Positions 1-11,940 of a DNA stretch of 64,000 nucleotides are shown piece by piece. Origin of the DNA: Capsicum annuum (Eukaryota > Streptophyta > Magnoliopsida > Solanales > Solanaceae); the NCBI RefSeq assembly GCF_002878395.1, contig NC_061114.1, positions 144,832,560 to 144,896,559 on the forward strand. Direction: 5' to 3'. Every line of letters begins with the position of its first letter. The stretch's first letter is position 1. The notes beneath the pieces are model-generated. The model was not told the origin of the DNA. It searched no databases and saw only the letters and a program-made list of their open reading frames with translations. Made by a program: the position numbers and the translations under genes.

Positions 1-1988
1 TTATTCAAGAGGTATGACTTGTACCCTAAAACATACCCTTGACTCATTATGGTCATTTACCACATAAAACCCTTAAGTCCACCTTACTTCATAATTTTTC
101 TTGGCCTTTTAAACCATCATTGGCAAGATAAAAATATTCCACATCCTTTCTATACTTCTCAAAATTAAATTGAAGGCTAGGGTTTCAAGGGTGCTCATCT
201 AGGGGAAAGAAGGAGTCAAGTTTCTTAGTGGATCATATTGTTTAAGGCACGTGACTATCACCCTTATTAAATAAATCAAAAACCATGTATTTTACACATG
301 GAATAATAATTTTAAATTATGATTCTAAAATCAAATGATAAGGGTTTTGCTGCCTAATGATGAGTAATATTTGTTCTTAAACTTATGTTTATACATGTTA
401 TTGGTGATGATTTGAACATTTGGATTTTTGTTTTCTTGTGGTTTAACAAATGGGTTTTGAGTAACCCTAATGTTGATGAATTCTACCATAAATTTGGTCT
501 TGATAAAGGTATGCACACAAAGTGGTTGTGAAAATGTCTAAGTGAAATGTCTACTCACATGTTGATGATATTTTGAACTAGGGAAATGGACCATTGAATA
601 TGAATGGTTGATAAATGGTATTGTAAAGATATTGTTAGCCATGTAATATGTTAATTTATGACCTTGTTGGTTGATGGACAAAAAAGGAGTTAAAGTCTCT
701 AATTATGAAATTGAATTATGTTTGAACTAAAGTGTTATATAAGAATGCTAATACGGAATGAATAGGTTGTAAGGGTATAGATGACTATAAATGTAATTGA
801 TTGATCAAATATTTCAAGGCATTGGCCTGTCTGAGTGATTGATTGATAAATTCTTGATAAGACCTTATGGTCATATATGGTTTAAATTAGTTAAATAGGT
901 TGAAGTCCTTAAGGGTTGAATAGAATCTGTGTTGGTGTATGGACAAAGGGTTAAAGTCACAATTTTGACTAATGATAGTTGTAATAGCTTGGTGTTAGTC
1001 TCTTGCTTAATAAAAATACAAGAGGCTAAAGTCTTTTGCTTAAATATGCCAGCATGGGGTTAGAGTCTGCTATCTACTATGGCTTGAGGTTAGAGTTCCT
1101 TTCCCAATGATATGGCTTGAGGTTAGAGTCCCTATCCCAATAAAACGGCATAAGGTTTGAGTCCCTTGCCTAATAAAATGGCTTGAGGTTAGAGTCCTTT
1201 GCCTAATGAAATCGCTTGTTGTTAAAGTACCTTGCTTAATGAATATGTGTATATAGTTAAAGTCCCTCTCCGAATAAGAAGTGTTTAAATCTATAAGTAT
1301 GGAAGGTCGGAGTCCTCTACTTCATGTCTCATGACACAGTACCTCGTGAATATTGTTGAGCCTTGTTCCTTTGATTGGTAGGTGCTATATATATATGTAT
1401 GCTTAAATCTATAAATGTGGCAGAATATAATATGATAACTTGATATTGAATGATGATGATATTTTATCCTTATCCTTTAGTTACATACTCGTGCTTCAAC
1501 TATTAACCATCTTCAGATGCTATGTCCCCATACAACATAGTGGTCGGAGTATCTTCTTCTTCTCTTCCTGGGTAGTGATAGGAGTTTAAGAAATTTATGT
1601 AATTGATATTCAAGTGGTGAGCTTCCATACTTTGAAAGTCATGCATTTTATAGTCCTTAGTTTATGTTATAGACTTGTCTTGGATTTGGTTTTGGCTATT
1701 GTTTGGGCATGTCCCAATATACATATATTTATTGACTTCGGATTTGTGTAAAGGCATTATGGGTGACTGTGGACATGTGTATGTTCATAGTATATTGATA
1801 TAAATGGAATGTTTAGACATTGTCTAAGATATAATTACTAGTTTTATTTTTGCTATCTTGATATCTAGTCGGAGTTCCTCCGATACTTATGGATTGATGT
1901 GATGATTAGGTTGGGTTGAGTGGGCGATCTATGGCTCATGTTGGGCTTAATATGCCTATACGATAAGGCCCAATTTTGGGTCGTGTCA
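1..1988 (+). repeat. 5' LTR of element A (partial)
   Basis: It matches the 3' LTR from about position 7650 of the window onward and ends in gtgtca just before the primer-binding site. It contains the gggtttcaagggtgctcatc block (about 180-200), a 33-bp tandem array (1081-1245) and many GGTTNGAGTCC-like words from about 690 to 1310. The two LTRs are clearly diverged, so the insertion is not recent. No gene is present. Confidence 0.9.
1081..1245 (+). repeat. 33-bp tandem repeat in the 5' LTR of A
   Basis: Five units start at 1081, 1114, 1147, 1180 and 1213, exactly 33 bp apart. Each unit has the form ggcttgaggttagagtccc followed by an ttgcc-caatgaaat-like tail. The same array with the same period is in the 3' LTR (8700-8894), so it predates insertion. 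Each unit carries one GGTTNGAGTCCC word. Confidence 0.9.
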
Positions 1989-1991
1989 AGT

Positions 1992-2003
1992 TGGTATTAG
2001 AAC
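1992..2003 (+). other. Primer-binding site of element A (initiator tRNA-Met type)
   Basis: The sequence tggtattagaac lies 3 bp after the LTR end. It differs from the canonical TGGTATCAGAGC by two transitions, one C to T and one G to A. Confidence 0.85.
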
Positions 2004-2198
2004 CTAGGTTCATGGTAAGTTGAAAGTCCATAATGCCATATCAAGTAGAGTCTCTTTTACGGGTGTGAAGTGCACCACACTTATAAGAGAGTGGCTATAA
2101 CATATTTTAGAAATGTTTCCCTTTCTTGTGTTACAATCTCAAGCAATATAGTCTAAGGTTTTGCATTCCTCTGATTTTTATTTTCTATCTTTTAGATC

Positions 2199-3409
2199 AT
2201 GCCTCCAAGGAGATCTGATACGTAGACAAACCCTTCTGAAGGCCCTATGGATGGAGCTTATTTAACTTATGGGGTCTAGACTCGAGCAATAGTTATGGCT
2301 TCTGACCATCCTCATAGGGTTCCACCAGTCCTTACTAACCCTACTTATAAGAGTGACACCCCTACTCAATCACCACCTGGGGATGCTTCTAATGCTGAGT
2401 TTTATCTCTCTATCAACCTCTTAACTCAATTGGTAGTCTCTCAATTAGAGTGTGGTGCTCTGACCACTATTTATTTTGAGGCCACAAGAGTTGGCTAATT
2501 TATGAGGTTGAACCCTCCTATGTTTATGGGTATATAGGTTGAGGAGGATCCTCAAGGCTTCATTGATGAAATAGAGTAGATCATCCAAATCATATATGCT
2601 TTAAAGGTTGAGGTTATCGAGTTTGCTTACCAATTAAAAGATTTGGCGTATCAATGGTATGAAGGGTGGGAATTATCTATAGGTAATGCTAGTTCTGCCA
2701 TGTGGGAGGATTTCTCTGAGGCTTTATTGGACTTCTTCTTTCATCAAGAGTTAAGGAAGGAAAAGGTAGAAGAGTTTATGAACTTGAAGCGAGAAAAGAT
2801 GTCCGTCCTAGAGTATGCCTTGAAATTCCATTAGTTGTATAGGCATGCCCCCACAATGGTTTCTAGAATGAGGGCTATAATGTATAAGTTTGTTTTGAGA
2901 TTATCCCTTGAGTTAGTGCTTGAGAATAAGGTGGACTTGTTGATTGAAAACACGGATATCTTTAGGTTTATCGTGTATATGCAATACGTGGAAGAAGAGA
3001 AAAGAAAATAGGTTGAGTTTAGTGAAAGGCATAGGAAAAACTTTAGACCTTTTAAGCATAGTGGTAGGGATGGTGGCAAGTTGACATAAAAAAAGTGGGA
3101 GAGTTTGAGTTCTTTTTTTTGGGTAGTGCTCCTTTCCCAAAATTGTTCGGTGATCATCGGTTTTAGTTTGGTGGTGGGTTTTGGGCATTCAGTGCCTAAT
3201 CTCTGATTGATGGGAATTAATTGGCTCCATCCTTCCCACCTTGTAGATTCTGTGGTCATCCTCATCGTGGTCAGTGTGAGAAGGGGCAACACAAATATTT
3301 TAGATGTGGTCAGATTGGTCACATACATCAAGATTGCCTTTCTAGAGCGGATTCTTAGGCCAAAAGGTCCTCTAGTGCTACTTTCTCTACTCATGCACCA
3401 AAGGGTGCT
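2199..3409 (+). pseudogene. gag: gag of element A, broken
   Basis: This encodes the capsid/nucleocapsid polyprotein that packages element RNA in the cytoplasm. The ATG at 2199 opens MPPRRSD, the usual start of this family, but TAG codons follow at 2223 and in GV-TRA, both at positions where relatives have Gln. The capsid (Retrotrans_gag) core is readable at 2643-2834 (WYEGWE, WEDFSEALLDFFF). The Cys-rich region lies at 3242-3337. The second zinc knuckle has the form YFRCGQIGHIHQDC, so the first Cys of the CCHC set is Tyr. The frame after the knuckle runs on into the protease, as expected for a single gag-pol reading frame. Confidence 0.85.
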
Positions 3410-6400
3410 ATGTCTCTTTCTTCTGTTGCTTCTGGTACCGCCACTGGACAAAATTATCTCTATGAACTTGCTACTCGACAGGATTTTGAGGTATCTCCCG
3501 ATGTTTACATGGGTCTGTTGAAACTTTTTTCCCATGATGTGTTTTTCTTACTTGATATAGGCTATACTCTTTCTTATTTGACCCTATATATGGCTGTCCA
3601 TTTTGGTTTTAGTCCAAAGAGTCCGTCGATTCCCTTTTCTATTACTACCCTGGTAGGAGACTCTGTGGTTGTTAAAAGAGTTTATAGGGGATGTGTGGTA
3701 TCTGTTAGTGGTAGAGAAACTAATGTGGATTTGATTGAGTTGGGCATGGTTTATTTTGATGTTATTCTTAAGATAGATTGCACTCGTGCTATACTTTCTT
3801 AAATTGTCGGACCCGTACAGTCGTGTTTTATTTCCCTAATAAGCCAATCATTATATTGGAAAGTGGTTCTTTAGTGCCCAAGGGGATATTTATATGTTAT
3901 CTTAAGTCCTGAAGGTTGATCTATAAAGGGTGTTTATATCACTTGGTCCAAGTTAAAGATTCTAACTCAAAAGTGCCTTCTCTAGGATCAGTTTCAGTGG
4001 TTAATAAGTTTCTCAAGGTTTTTCCGAATGATATTCTCGGATTTCCTCTCGATAGGGAAATTGACTTTGGGATTGATCTTATTCTAGACACTCATATAAT
4101 TTTATCCCCCTTATAGAATGGCTCTGGCGAAGTTAAAGGATCTTGAGGAGCAATTAAAAGACCCCTTAGATAAGGGTTTTATATATCCTAGTGTGTCTCC
4201 TTGGGGTGATCTTATGTTGTTTGTGTGAAAGATAGATGGTTCCCTTTGTATGTGCGTTGATTATCATCAATTTAACAAAGTGACCATAAATAATAAATAT
4301 CCCTTTCCTATGATTGATGATTTGTTTGATCATTTTCAAGGTGTGAAGTATTTATCTAAGATTGATCTTAGGTCGGGTTATCACCAACTTAAGATTGGGG
4401 AGGTGGATATACCTAAGATTGCCTTTAGGACCCGGTATGGTCACTATGACTTCCTATTCGTGTTTTTTGGATTGACCAATGCCCTGGTGGCATTCATGGA
4501 TTTGATGAATAGGGTCTTCCATTCGTTCTTGGACTTTATTACCATTGTCACCACTGATGATATCTTGGTTAATTCTAAAAGTGAGGCAGATCATATCGAT
4601 CACATTCATATTGTGTTGTAATCTTTGAGGGATCATCATTTATATGCCAAGTTCTCTTAGTGTGAGTTTTGGTTGAAGGTTGTGTCTTTTCTTAGTCATG
4701 TTATCTCTAGTGAAAGGATTATGGTAGATTCTTAAAAGGTTGCGATAGTTAAGAGGTGGCCTAGACTGTTAACTCCAATCGATATTTAGAGCTTCTTGGG
4801 TTTAGTCGGTTACTATAGGAGGTTTGTGGAGGGTTTTTTTGACTATAGATGCCCCATTGACTAAGTTGACCCCAAAAAAGGTCAAGTTCTGAAGTTTAGA
4901 TGTATGTGAGGGTATTTTGAGAATTTGAAAGATAAATTAACTTCGACTCTAATTTTGACCTTTTCAAAGGGTAATGATGGTCTTGTGGTGTATTGTGATG
5001 CTTTTTGAGTTGGGCTTGGTTGTGGTATGATGAAGCATGGTAGAGTGGTGTCCTATGCTTCTAGGAAATTGAAAGTTATGAGAAGAACTACCTTACTCAT
5101 GACTTGGAATTGTTAGTCATGGTTTATGCTTTCAAAGTTTGGTGACATTATCTTTATGGGGTTTATGTTGACATCTTTTCTGATCATAAGAGTTTTAAGT
5201 ATGTGTTTATTCAAAAGGAGTTGAATCTCAGGCAAATGAGGCGGGTTGAATTGTTGAAGGACTATGACATGCATCTTTATTACTATCTTGGCAAAGCTAA
5301 TATAGTCACTGACGCTCTTCGAGGATTGTCCATGGGGAGTTTGGCCCATGTGGATAAGGATAAGCGGAATTGGTGAAGGATATATACCATTTTGCTAATA
5401 TTGGAGTTTGTCTCACTGACTCAAATAATGGTGGTATGTTTGTACATCTGGTATCGCATTCGTCTGTAATTGTTGAAATCAAGGAAAAATAATTATTAGA
5501 TTCCAAATTAATGAAGGTTAAGAGTAATGCGGGTCAATAAAGGGTTGTTGACTTTGTGATCGGCAGTGATGGTATCTTGAGGTACCAAGGTAGGCTATGT
5601 GTTCTCGAAATTGATGGATTAAGGGAAAGGATTATGACCGAGGCTCATGAATCTAGGTATGCTATTTATCTAGGTTACACAAAGATGTATCATTTTCTTA
5701 GAGAGTTCTACTGGTGGAATAATATAAAAGAAGATATGGCTAGATACGTGGCTAAGTGTATTGGTATGTCAACAAGTGAAGGTTGAGCTTATTAAACCCG
5801 AGGGTTTTTACCAAGAAATTATGTCACCCAAGTAGAAGTGGGAGGTAATTAACATGGATTTCATTACCAGTATTCCTCAGTCTCAAAATCAATGTGATTC
5901 TATTTGGGTCATGATGGATAGGATGACCAAGTCCGCCATACTTTTTGCCGGTAAGGACTAGTTACTCGGCGAAAAATTATGCTAAGTGATATCTTGCAAA
6001 AATTGTGAAGTAGCATGGTGATACAGCATGCTAAGTTATATCTTGCAAAAATTGTAAAGTAGCATGGTGATACAGCTTCTATAATTTTAGATTGTGGTGC
6101 TCTATTTTTGTCTGACTTTTAGATATCGTTCCAAAGGGTTTTAGGTACTAAGGTGTGCCGTAGAACCACGTTGCACCCACAGACAAATGATAAGCGGAGA
6201 GGGCCATCCAAACACTGGAAGATATGTTGCGGGCTTGTGTGATTGATTATGGTGGTAGTTGATATGACCATTTTCCTTTGATCGAATTCGCCTATAACAA
6301 TAGTTACTAACCACTCTACCAGTGGCATGGCCCCTTTTGAGGAATTGTATCTTAGGAGATTCTGTTATCCTATTGGGTGGTATGAAGTTGGGAAGGGTAA

Positions 6401-6960
6401 GTTCCTTGGCCCCGATTTAGTTCACCAAGCCTTATAGAAGGTGAAGGTGATATGTGAGAGGTTAAAAACTGCTCATAATCACCAAAAGTCCTATATAGAT
6501 GTGAGGCATAGGGATTTAGATTTTAATGTTAGCGAATGGGTATTCTTGAAGGTGTCTCCCATGAAGGGAGTGATGGGATTTGGTAAGAAAGGGAAACTTA
6601 GTCCCAATATATTGGTTCGTACTTGGTTTTTAAAAGGGTGGGCAATGTTTCCTACAAGTTGGAGTTGCCTTCTTTCTTGTACTCCATTCACCTGGTTTTC
6701 CATGTCTTTATGTTGCAAAAATATATGGGTGATCCTTTGTTGGTTGTTCCCTTAGAGGTTGTTGGTATTTCAGACTCTTTGTCCTATGAGGATTCCCGAT
6801 GAGGATCTTAGATCAAAAAGTTTTCTGGTTTGGAACAAAAGAGGTAGTTTCGGTAAAGGTTCTATGGGGGAAACCAAAAGTTCGAGGAAGCTACTTGGGA
6901 GGTGGAAGAGGACACGATGTCCAAGTACCCGCATTGGTTTTCTATTTCAGAGACTTGTGA
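3410..6960 (+). pseudogene. pol: pol of element A: PR, RT, RNase H, INT, chromodomain remnant
   Basis: Protease at about 3410-3802 has LLDIG where relatives have LLDPG, with the Asp codon at 3553. RT lies at about 4115-4960 ([21 protein letters not shown]); the catalytic motif reads TTDD at 4550-4561 instead of FIDD, so the Asp pair survives. RNase H lies at about 4965-5230 (VVYCDA, then a TGA). The integrase HHCC region is at 5640-5800, with a frameshift just before the last Cys, next to CQQVKVE read in another frame. INT Asp codons are at 5857 and 6090 and the Glu at 6197, but the spacing is broken by a 49-bp tandem duplication. The C-terminal GKKGKLSP block is near 6583. A chromodomain-like stretch (VKVLW) lies near 6850-6950. 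It is clearly non-functional. Confidence 0.85.
5979..6076 (+). repeat. 49-bp tandem duplication inside the A integrase
   Basis: The block 5979-6027 is repeated at 6028-6076 with two differences, each a G in copy 1. The length is not a multiple of three, so it shifts the frame between the first and second catalytic Asp codons. It is absent from the integrases of C, D and E. Confidence 0.95.
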
Positions 6961-7207
6961 TTGAGGTATGTGTTAATCTTCCTTCCTACCTTTACTTGTG
7001 TCTTTATTAGACAATGGGTTAAAGTCCCTAAGTTGTGAAATGAGCAAGTGTTTTCATAAGTAATGGGTTTGAGTCCCAAATTCATTGAGACAAATCGTTG
7101 ATTGATAATGATTGTGATGTGTATTGTATCCTTGTTATGTGAGTTATTTTCTAATAGTTAAAATGTTGGTTGATGTGTATTAACTTGTGTTCATACTTTC
7201 CTTACCC

Positions 7208-7242
7208 GTTATTCGAAGACGAATGATCTAAATAGAGGAGAA
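7208..7242 (+). other. Polypurine region of element A
   Basis: The phrase attcgaagacgaatgatc, followed by an AG-rich run (aaatagaggagaat), precedes the 3' LTR. The other chromoviruses here have the same arrangement: a gaggatgaatg word and then an aaggggg tract. In A the purine tract is interrupted by Ts. Confidence 0.6.
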
Positions 7243-9635
7243 TTTAAAAAACTAGGCTTAGAACCCTTAGAAAAATCTCATGAATTGTGCATTCTGACCA
7301 AGATATAGTTTAGGTTTGTGACTCGTACACTAGTTTATGTGTCGTACCCTTCTACCCTCCCCTCCTCATATGTTGAAAAACCTAGGAGGGTAGCGTAATA
7401 TCCTCAACATAACTTAGCCTCTCCTGGTCATATCTTAGTGTATGAGTCGTGCACAACTTAGTTGTATGGAATGTTGTCTTGGTCTTGAGGGGACTATTTT
7501 TTGTATGAGTCAAGGGTATGATTTAGGGCACAAGTCGTACCCTCTAAATATGAGTCTGGGGTGTGTGGTCTTACCTTGATTAGTGTATAGTTACTAGGTG
7601 AATCCTAGGGTACGAGATAGGGTACCACTCATGCCCTAGCGTATGGTTGTCTCGACAGAGTCGTACACTCCTGTGGGTTCATTTTCCAGCTTTTAGCTAA
7701 GGGCTATATGGTCATTTTCCACCCTAAAACTCTAAAATTCCCCTTAATCAATAATGTGTTGTGGCTTTCTCAACCCTCATTGGCAAGACAAAAATATCCA
7801 AAATTCTCTTTGTACTTATCAAAAAAATATTGGAGGCTAGGGTTTCAAGGGTGCTCATCTAGTGGCCAGGAGGAGTCAAGTTTCTTGGTGGATCATCTTG
7901 TTTAAGGAAGTTGAATTATCCCTTTTAAATAACTCAAAAACCATGTAATTTACACATAGACGAATAATTGTAAATGTTAATTTTGAAATCAAATGATAAG
8001 GGTTTTGTTGCCTAATGATGAATAGTGTTTGTTCTTGCTTAAACTTGTGTTTATACATGTTATTGGAGATGATTTTCACAAGTGGCTGTTTGTTGCTTGT
8101 TATTTAACAAATGGGACTTGAGTAACCCTAATGTTGATGAATTCTACCATGAATTTGGTCTCTATAAAGGTATGCACACAAGGTATTTGTAAAAATGACT
8201 AGTCACACGTTGATGATTTTTTGAACTAGGGTAATGGATCAATGAATATGAATGGTTGATAAGTGGTATTGTAAAGATATTGTTAGCCATGTCATATGTT
8301 AATTTATGACCTTATTGGTTGATGGCCAAAAGCTGGTTAAAGTCCCTAAATATGAAATGGAATTGTGTTTGAACTAAAGTGTGGTATAAGATTGGTAATG
8401 AGGAATGACTGGGTTATAAGGGTCTAGATGACCATAAATGGAATTAAATGATGAAATGTGTCAAGGCATTGGCCTATCCAAGTGATTGATTCATAAATTC
8501 CCCTTGAGATTTTATGGCAATATATGTTGTTGAATTGGTTAAATGGGTTGGAGTCCCTAAGTGTTTAATCAAATGTGTGTTGATGTATGGACAAAGGTTT
8601 AAAGTCCCAATGTCAACTAATGATAGTCGCGATGGCTTGTGGTCAGATCGCTTGCCTAATAAAAATGCAAGACATTAGAGTCCTTTTCTTAAATACGTTG
8701 GCTTGGAGTTAGAGTCCCCTATATAATATGGCTTGAGGTTAGAGTCCTTTTCCTAAATATATGGCTTGAGGTTAGAGTCCCTTCCCCAATGAAATGGATT
8801 GAGGATTTTGTCCCTTGCCCAATGAAATGGCTTGAGGTTAGAGTCCCTTGCCCAATAAAATGGCTTATGCTTAAAGTCCCTTGGTTAATGAATATTTGTA
8901 TGTGGTTAAAGTCCCTTGCTGAATAAAAAATGTTTGAATCTATGAGTGTTGAAGGTCGGAGTCCTCCACTTTATGTCTCATGATTAAGTACCTCGTGAAT
9001 ATTATTAAATCTTATTTCTTTGATTGGCATATGCTATATCTGTATGTATACTTATGTATATAAATGTGGTTGATTATGATGTGATAACTTGCTATTGAAT
9101 GATGATGATATTTTATCCTTATCCTTGAGTTACATTCTAGCGCCCCAACTCCTAACCATCTCTGGACGCTTTGTCCCCACATGGCATAGGGGCCGGAGTA
9201 TCTTCTTCTCTTCCTATGCAGTGATAGGAGTTCTAGTTGTTTGTGTGATTGACATTGAAGTTGTGAGCTTCCATACTTAGGAAGTCATGCATTTCATAGT
9301 CCGTAGTTTCTGTCATAGACTTGTCTTGGATTTGGTTTTTGCTATTGTAGTGGGAATGTCCCAACGTATTTATAGATATTGACTTTAGATTTGTGTAGAG
9401 GCATTGTGGGTGACTGTGGACTTGGTTATGGTTGTAGTAAGTTGATGTAAATGGAATGTTAAGAAATTTTCTTAGATATGATAACTAGTTTTGTTTCTGC
9501 TATCTTGATATCTAGTCGGAGTTCCTCTAACACTTGTGGATTGATGTAATGATTAGGTTGGGTTTACGGGGTGATATATGGCTCATGTTGGGCTTGAGAT
9601 GCCCATACGACAAGGCTGGATTTTAGGTCGTGTCA
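7243..9635 (+). repeat. 3' LTR of element A
   Basis: It is about 2.39 kb. The left border is approximate, because the usual TG start reads tttaaaaaac here. The right border is the gtgtca at 9635, matching the 5' LTR end at 1988. The U3 part (7310-7680) is full of tcgtac/gtacga-type words. The core gggctatatggtcattttcc lies at 7700-7720, the 33-bp array at 8700-8894, and a weak CCCC...GGGG hairpin at 9175-9192. Confidence 0.88.
8700..8894 (+). repeat. 33-bp tandem repeat in the 3' LTR of A
   Basis: Six units start at 8700, 8730, 8763, 8796, 8829 and 8862; the first step is 30 bp and the rest are 33 bp. The consensus is ggcttgaggttagagtccc plus a ttgcccaatgaaat tail. It is the counterpart of the array at 1081-1245. 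Confidence 0.9.
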
Positions 9636-10381
9636 CTAATAAATACATACAAATAAAAAGATAAAATATTGGAACTGCAATTAAATTAAGTCCTTAATTT
9701 AAGAAAACCTGTCACTTGCTAGCTGGATGTTGTGTCCTGCCTAAATATGATCATTATAGTAAGCACCTAATCTATATCACATGGAAAACATAGGTAGAAG
9801 AGATATGTGATTAGTACTTTGGAATGTACCGAGTATGTGAGATATGCACTAGTCATGACAATACTTAAAACATGCTTGGAAGCTCAGGACATAAGCCATT
9901 TACAAAAATATGCATTTAAAACATGTTTGTATGCAAAAGCTGTGAGCTATGGTGAAATATATCAATCATGAGCTACAATATTTCTATAAATTGGATAGCT
10001 ATAGAAGCATATATATTTGATATGATTTAATGTTAATGTTGACCATGCTACAGAACCATACTAAATGCTAACTGAAAACAAAGATATGAACTTGAGTACA
10101 ATGACCCAATATGAATTACACATATACAAATATGCAATGGTAATTTGAAAAAGTTATAGTTTAAAAATAAGTAAAACTGAACTAAGGTTCATGTACAAAT
10201 TCTCAGCCAGAAACTGTGGGATGCAAACTGATGTAATGACCAAGTAAATAAATATGTAACTGATAAATAAGGTACTGAGAAAATTAATTATAAGGTCACG
10301 GAGTAACTAATTGTGAACTATGGGAGATAATATTAACCGACATAACCATGTTAGCTAAACATAGAAAATGATTTACAATGA
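9636..10381 (-). repeat. Remnant R, U5 half of a minus-strand chromovirus LTR
   Basis: No ORF. Read on the minus strand it contains acatggttatgtcggtt and cacatactcggtacattcc, which match words in the same order in the LTRs of C (near 28945 and 29260) and D (near 34200 and 34548). It also has a 7-bp hairpin, ATCACAT...ATGTGAT, at 9776-9811 in the place where other LTRs have one. It is bordered by the 3' end of A and the 5' LTR of B. The other half is probably 31736-32665. Confidence 0.6.
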
Positions 10382-11824
10382 TGTGCTATAGAAATATAGC
10401 ACTTTTGATGCTTAAAACGCCAAAAATATGCAAGTTTCTTATGTTGTTTTGATATATATGATGTATTTTGGGTATGTTCTTCAGGAAATCAGGTTTTGGA
10501 TGATAGACTGAAGAAAAAGATGAAAATTGATGTTTTGGGATACTTATTAAGGCTGTTTTGGCGTATGTGCCACTTACTAGGTGTAGGTGATCAAAGTATG
10601 TATTAGAAATTTAAGTCCCGAGGCTCAGGTGCAAGAAAAAACAAGACGCTGCACTATACTACATCCATATATGATCCTTATGTGGTACATACGGTCCATA
10701 TGTGACCTAGTATAATAAGATTTGAAAATCCTAGAGAGCTGCAGGATCTATACTTGAGTTCTTGCACTTACCCATATCCACATATGGTCTATATATGGTA
10801 CTATGGTCTGTATGTGTCCTATGTGAGTGGTCACCGACCTCAAATTTCCTTTTTATTTCAGGATTTAACTTTTAGGGCTTCCTTGTTTACAATATATATA
10901 CCCTTTTGACATTTTATAGTTGGGTTACACACTTTGAACACTTACAACTTATATTTGGTTCCAAGATGAAAATTTAATCTTTGGATTGCTCTTGTATTGA
11001 TTTTGGTTGATAATTCAGTTTTAGACTTTGACTTTTATTTAATTATTCTTATGATATTCTTTAATGGCTTTCATCATGAACTCTGTTGATCATTTCGCAA
11101 GCATGAATGACTAAAAACCTTAGCTAGGGTTGTGGGACCCTAGAATATTGATGAATTAAGGGAAGTGTGAAGTTATTCTGAACTAGTATTTGTGCATGTA
11201 TTCTTTTATCATTGTTTAGAAAGTTGTTCTAGTGGTTGCAGATGTTAGGATCACGCTTAGATTATTGCTACTTACTCCACAAGAGAGTAGTGACTTGGAA
11301 AAGATAATTACAATACTAATTGAAGTTTAATTGTTGATCTAGGCTAATAAGTATTATCTATGTAATATGGTTAACCATCATCTAATAACTTGAGATTCAA
11401 AAGGTAATAGTTAATTGAGATCTAGGATAAGGGTTAGTAACGCGACATCCTAAGACTCAAAAGTTAAAGGATGAAATCCATCAATTTGTCTACAAGATAG
11501 TTGAGGGTACATAACTTATCAGATTCTATATGCAAAGTACTATGTTAGTTTAACAAAGCATGATAAACCTATGAATTCGAGAACCAGGGAGGAACACAAC
11601 TCTAGTGTTCGCCTTCAACTACTTACAACCAAAGTTACCTATTGTTACTTATTCGATACTGCCACTTAAAACCCCCTATTTCCTTTTTTTAGCGCATTGA
11701 GCTTAGCAAAGCATAGATATACATCCAAGTCTTCTCAGTGGGTTCAATCCCAACCTAGTTGTGTTATTATACTTAACAGTGACGACTTTATCCTCAATTA
11801 GAGGAGCAGTTTTGGAGTTGATCA
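10382..11824 (+). repeat. 5' LTR of element B
   Basis: It is 1443 bp and aligns with 30316-31735. It starts TGTGC and ends TTGATCA. The U3 (10660-10830) is built of catatgtgg, tacatacggtcc and related short words. A TATA-like atatatatacccttttg is near 10890. The block gctagggttgtgggaccctag near 11120 is shared with the other copy and, in diverged form, with the minus-strand LTR at 53239-54221. Confidence 0.85.
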
Positions 11825-11830
11825 AACTTT

Positions 11831-11848
11831 TGGTATCATTATCGGGGA
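11831..11848 (+). other. Primer-binding site of element B
   Basis: The sequence tggtatcattatcgggga differs from TGGCGCCGTTGCCGGGGA, the site known from Athila/Tat elements, at five places, all C to T or G to A. It lies six bases after the LTR end. Confidence 0.75.
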
Positions 11849-11940
11849 AGATGGTGTTGTATTAATTAAAGTTTGTTGGAGTTTATAGGTCCTTAGTTTT
11901 TTGTTCTTTGTTTGGTAGATATCGGTGTTTGCCTAGAAGT

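Larger units (their letters stand above)
1..9635 (+). mobile_element. Element A: degenerate Ty3/gypsy chromovirus, left end outside window
   Basis: The order is LTR, primer site, gag, PR, RT, RNase H, INT, chromodomain remnant, polypurine region, LTR, as in Tekay/Del-type chromoviruses. The two LTRs align over their length, for example at 176-230 against 7831-7885. The window begins about 400 bp into the 5' LTR, so the 5' target duplication cannot be seen; the bases after the 3' LTR are ctaat. The interior of about 5.25 kb is close to normal length, but every domain carries stops or frameshifts. The same LTR family recurs in element E and in fragment H, and in part in F. Confidence 0.9.
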
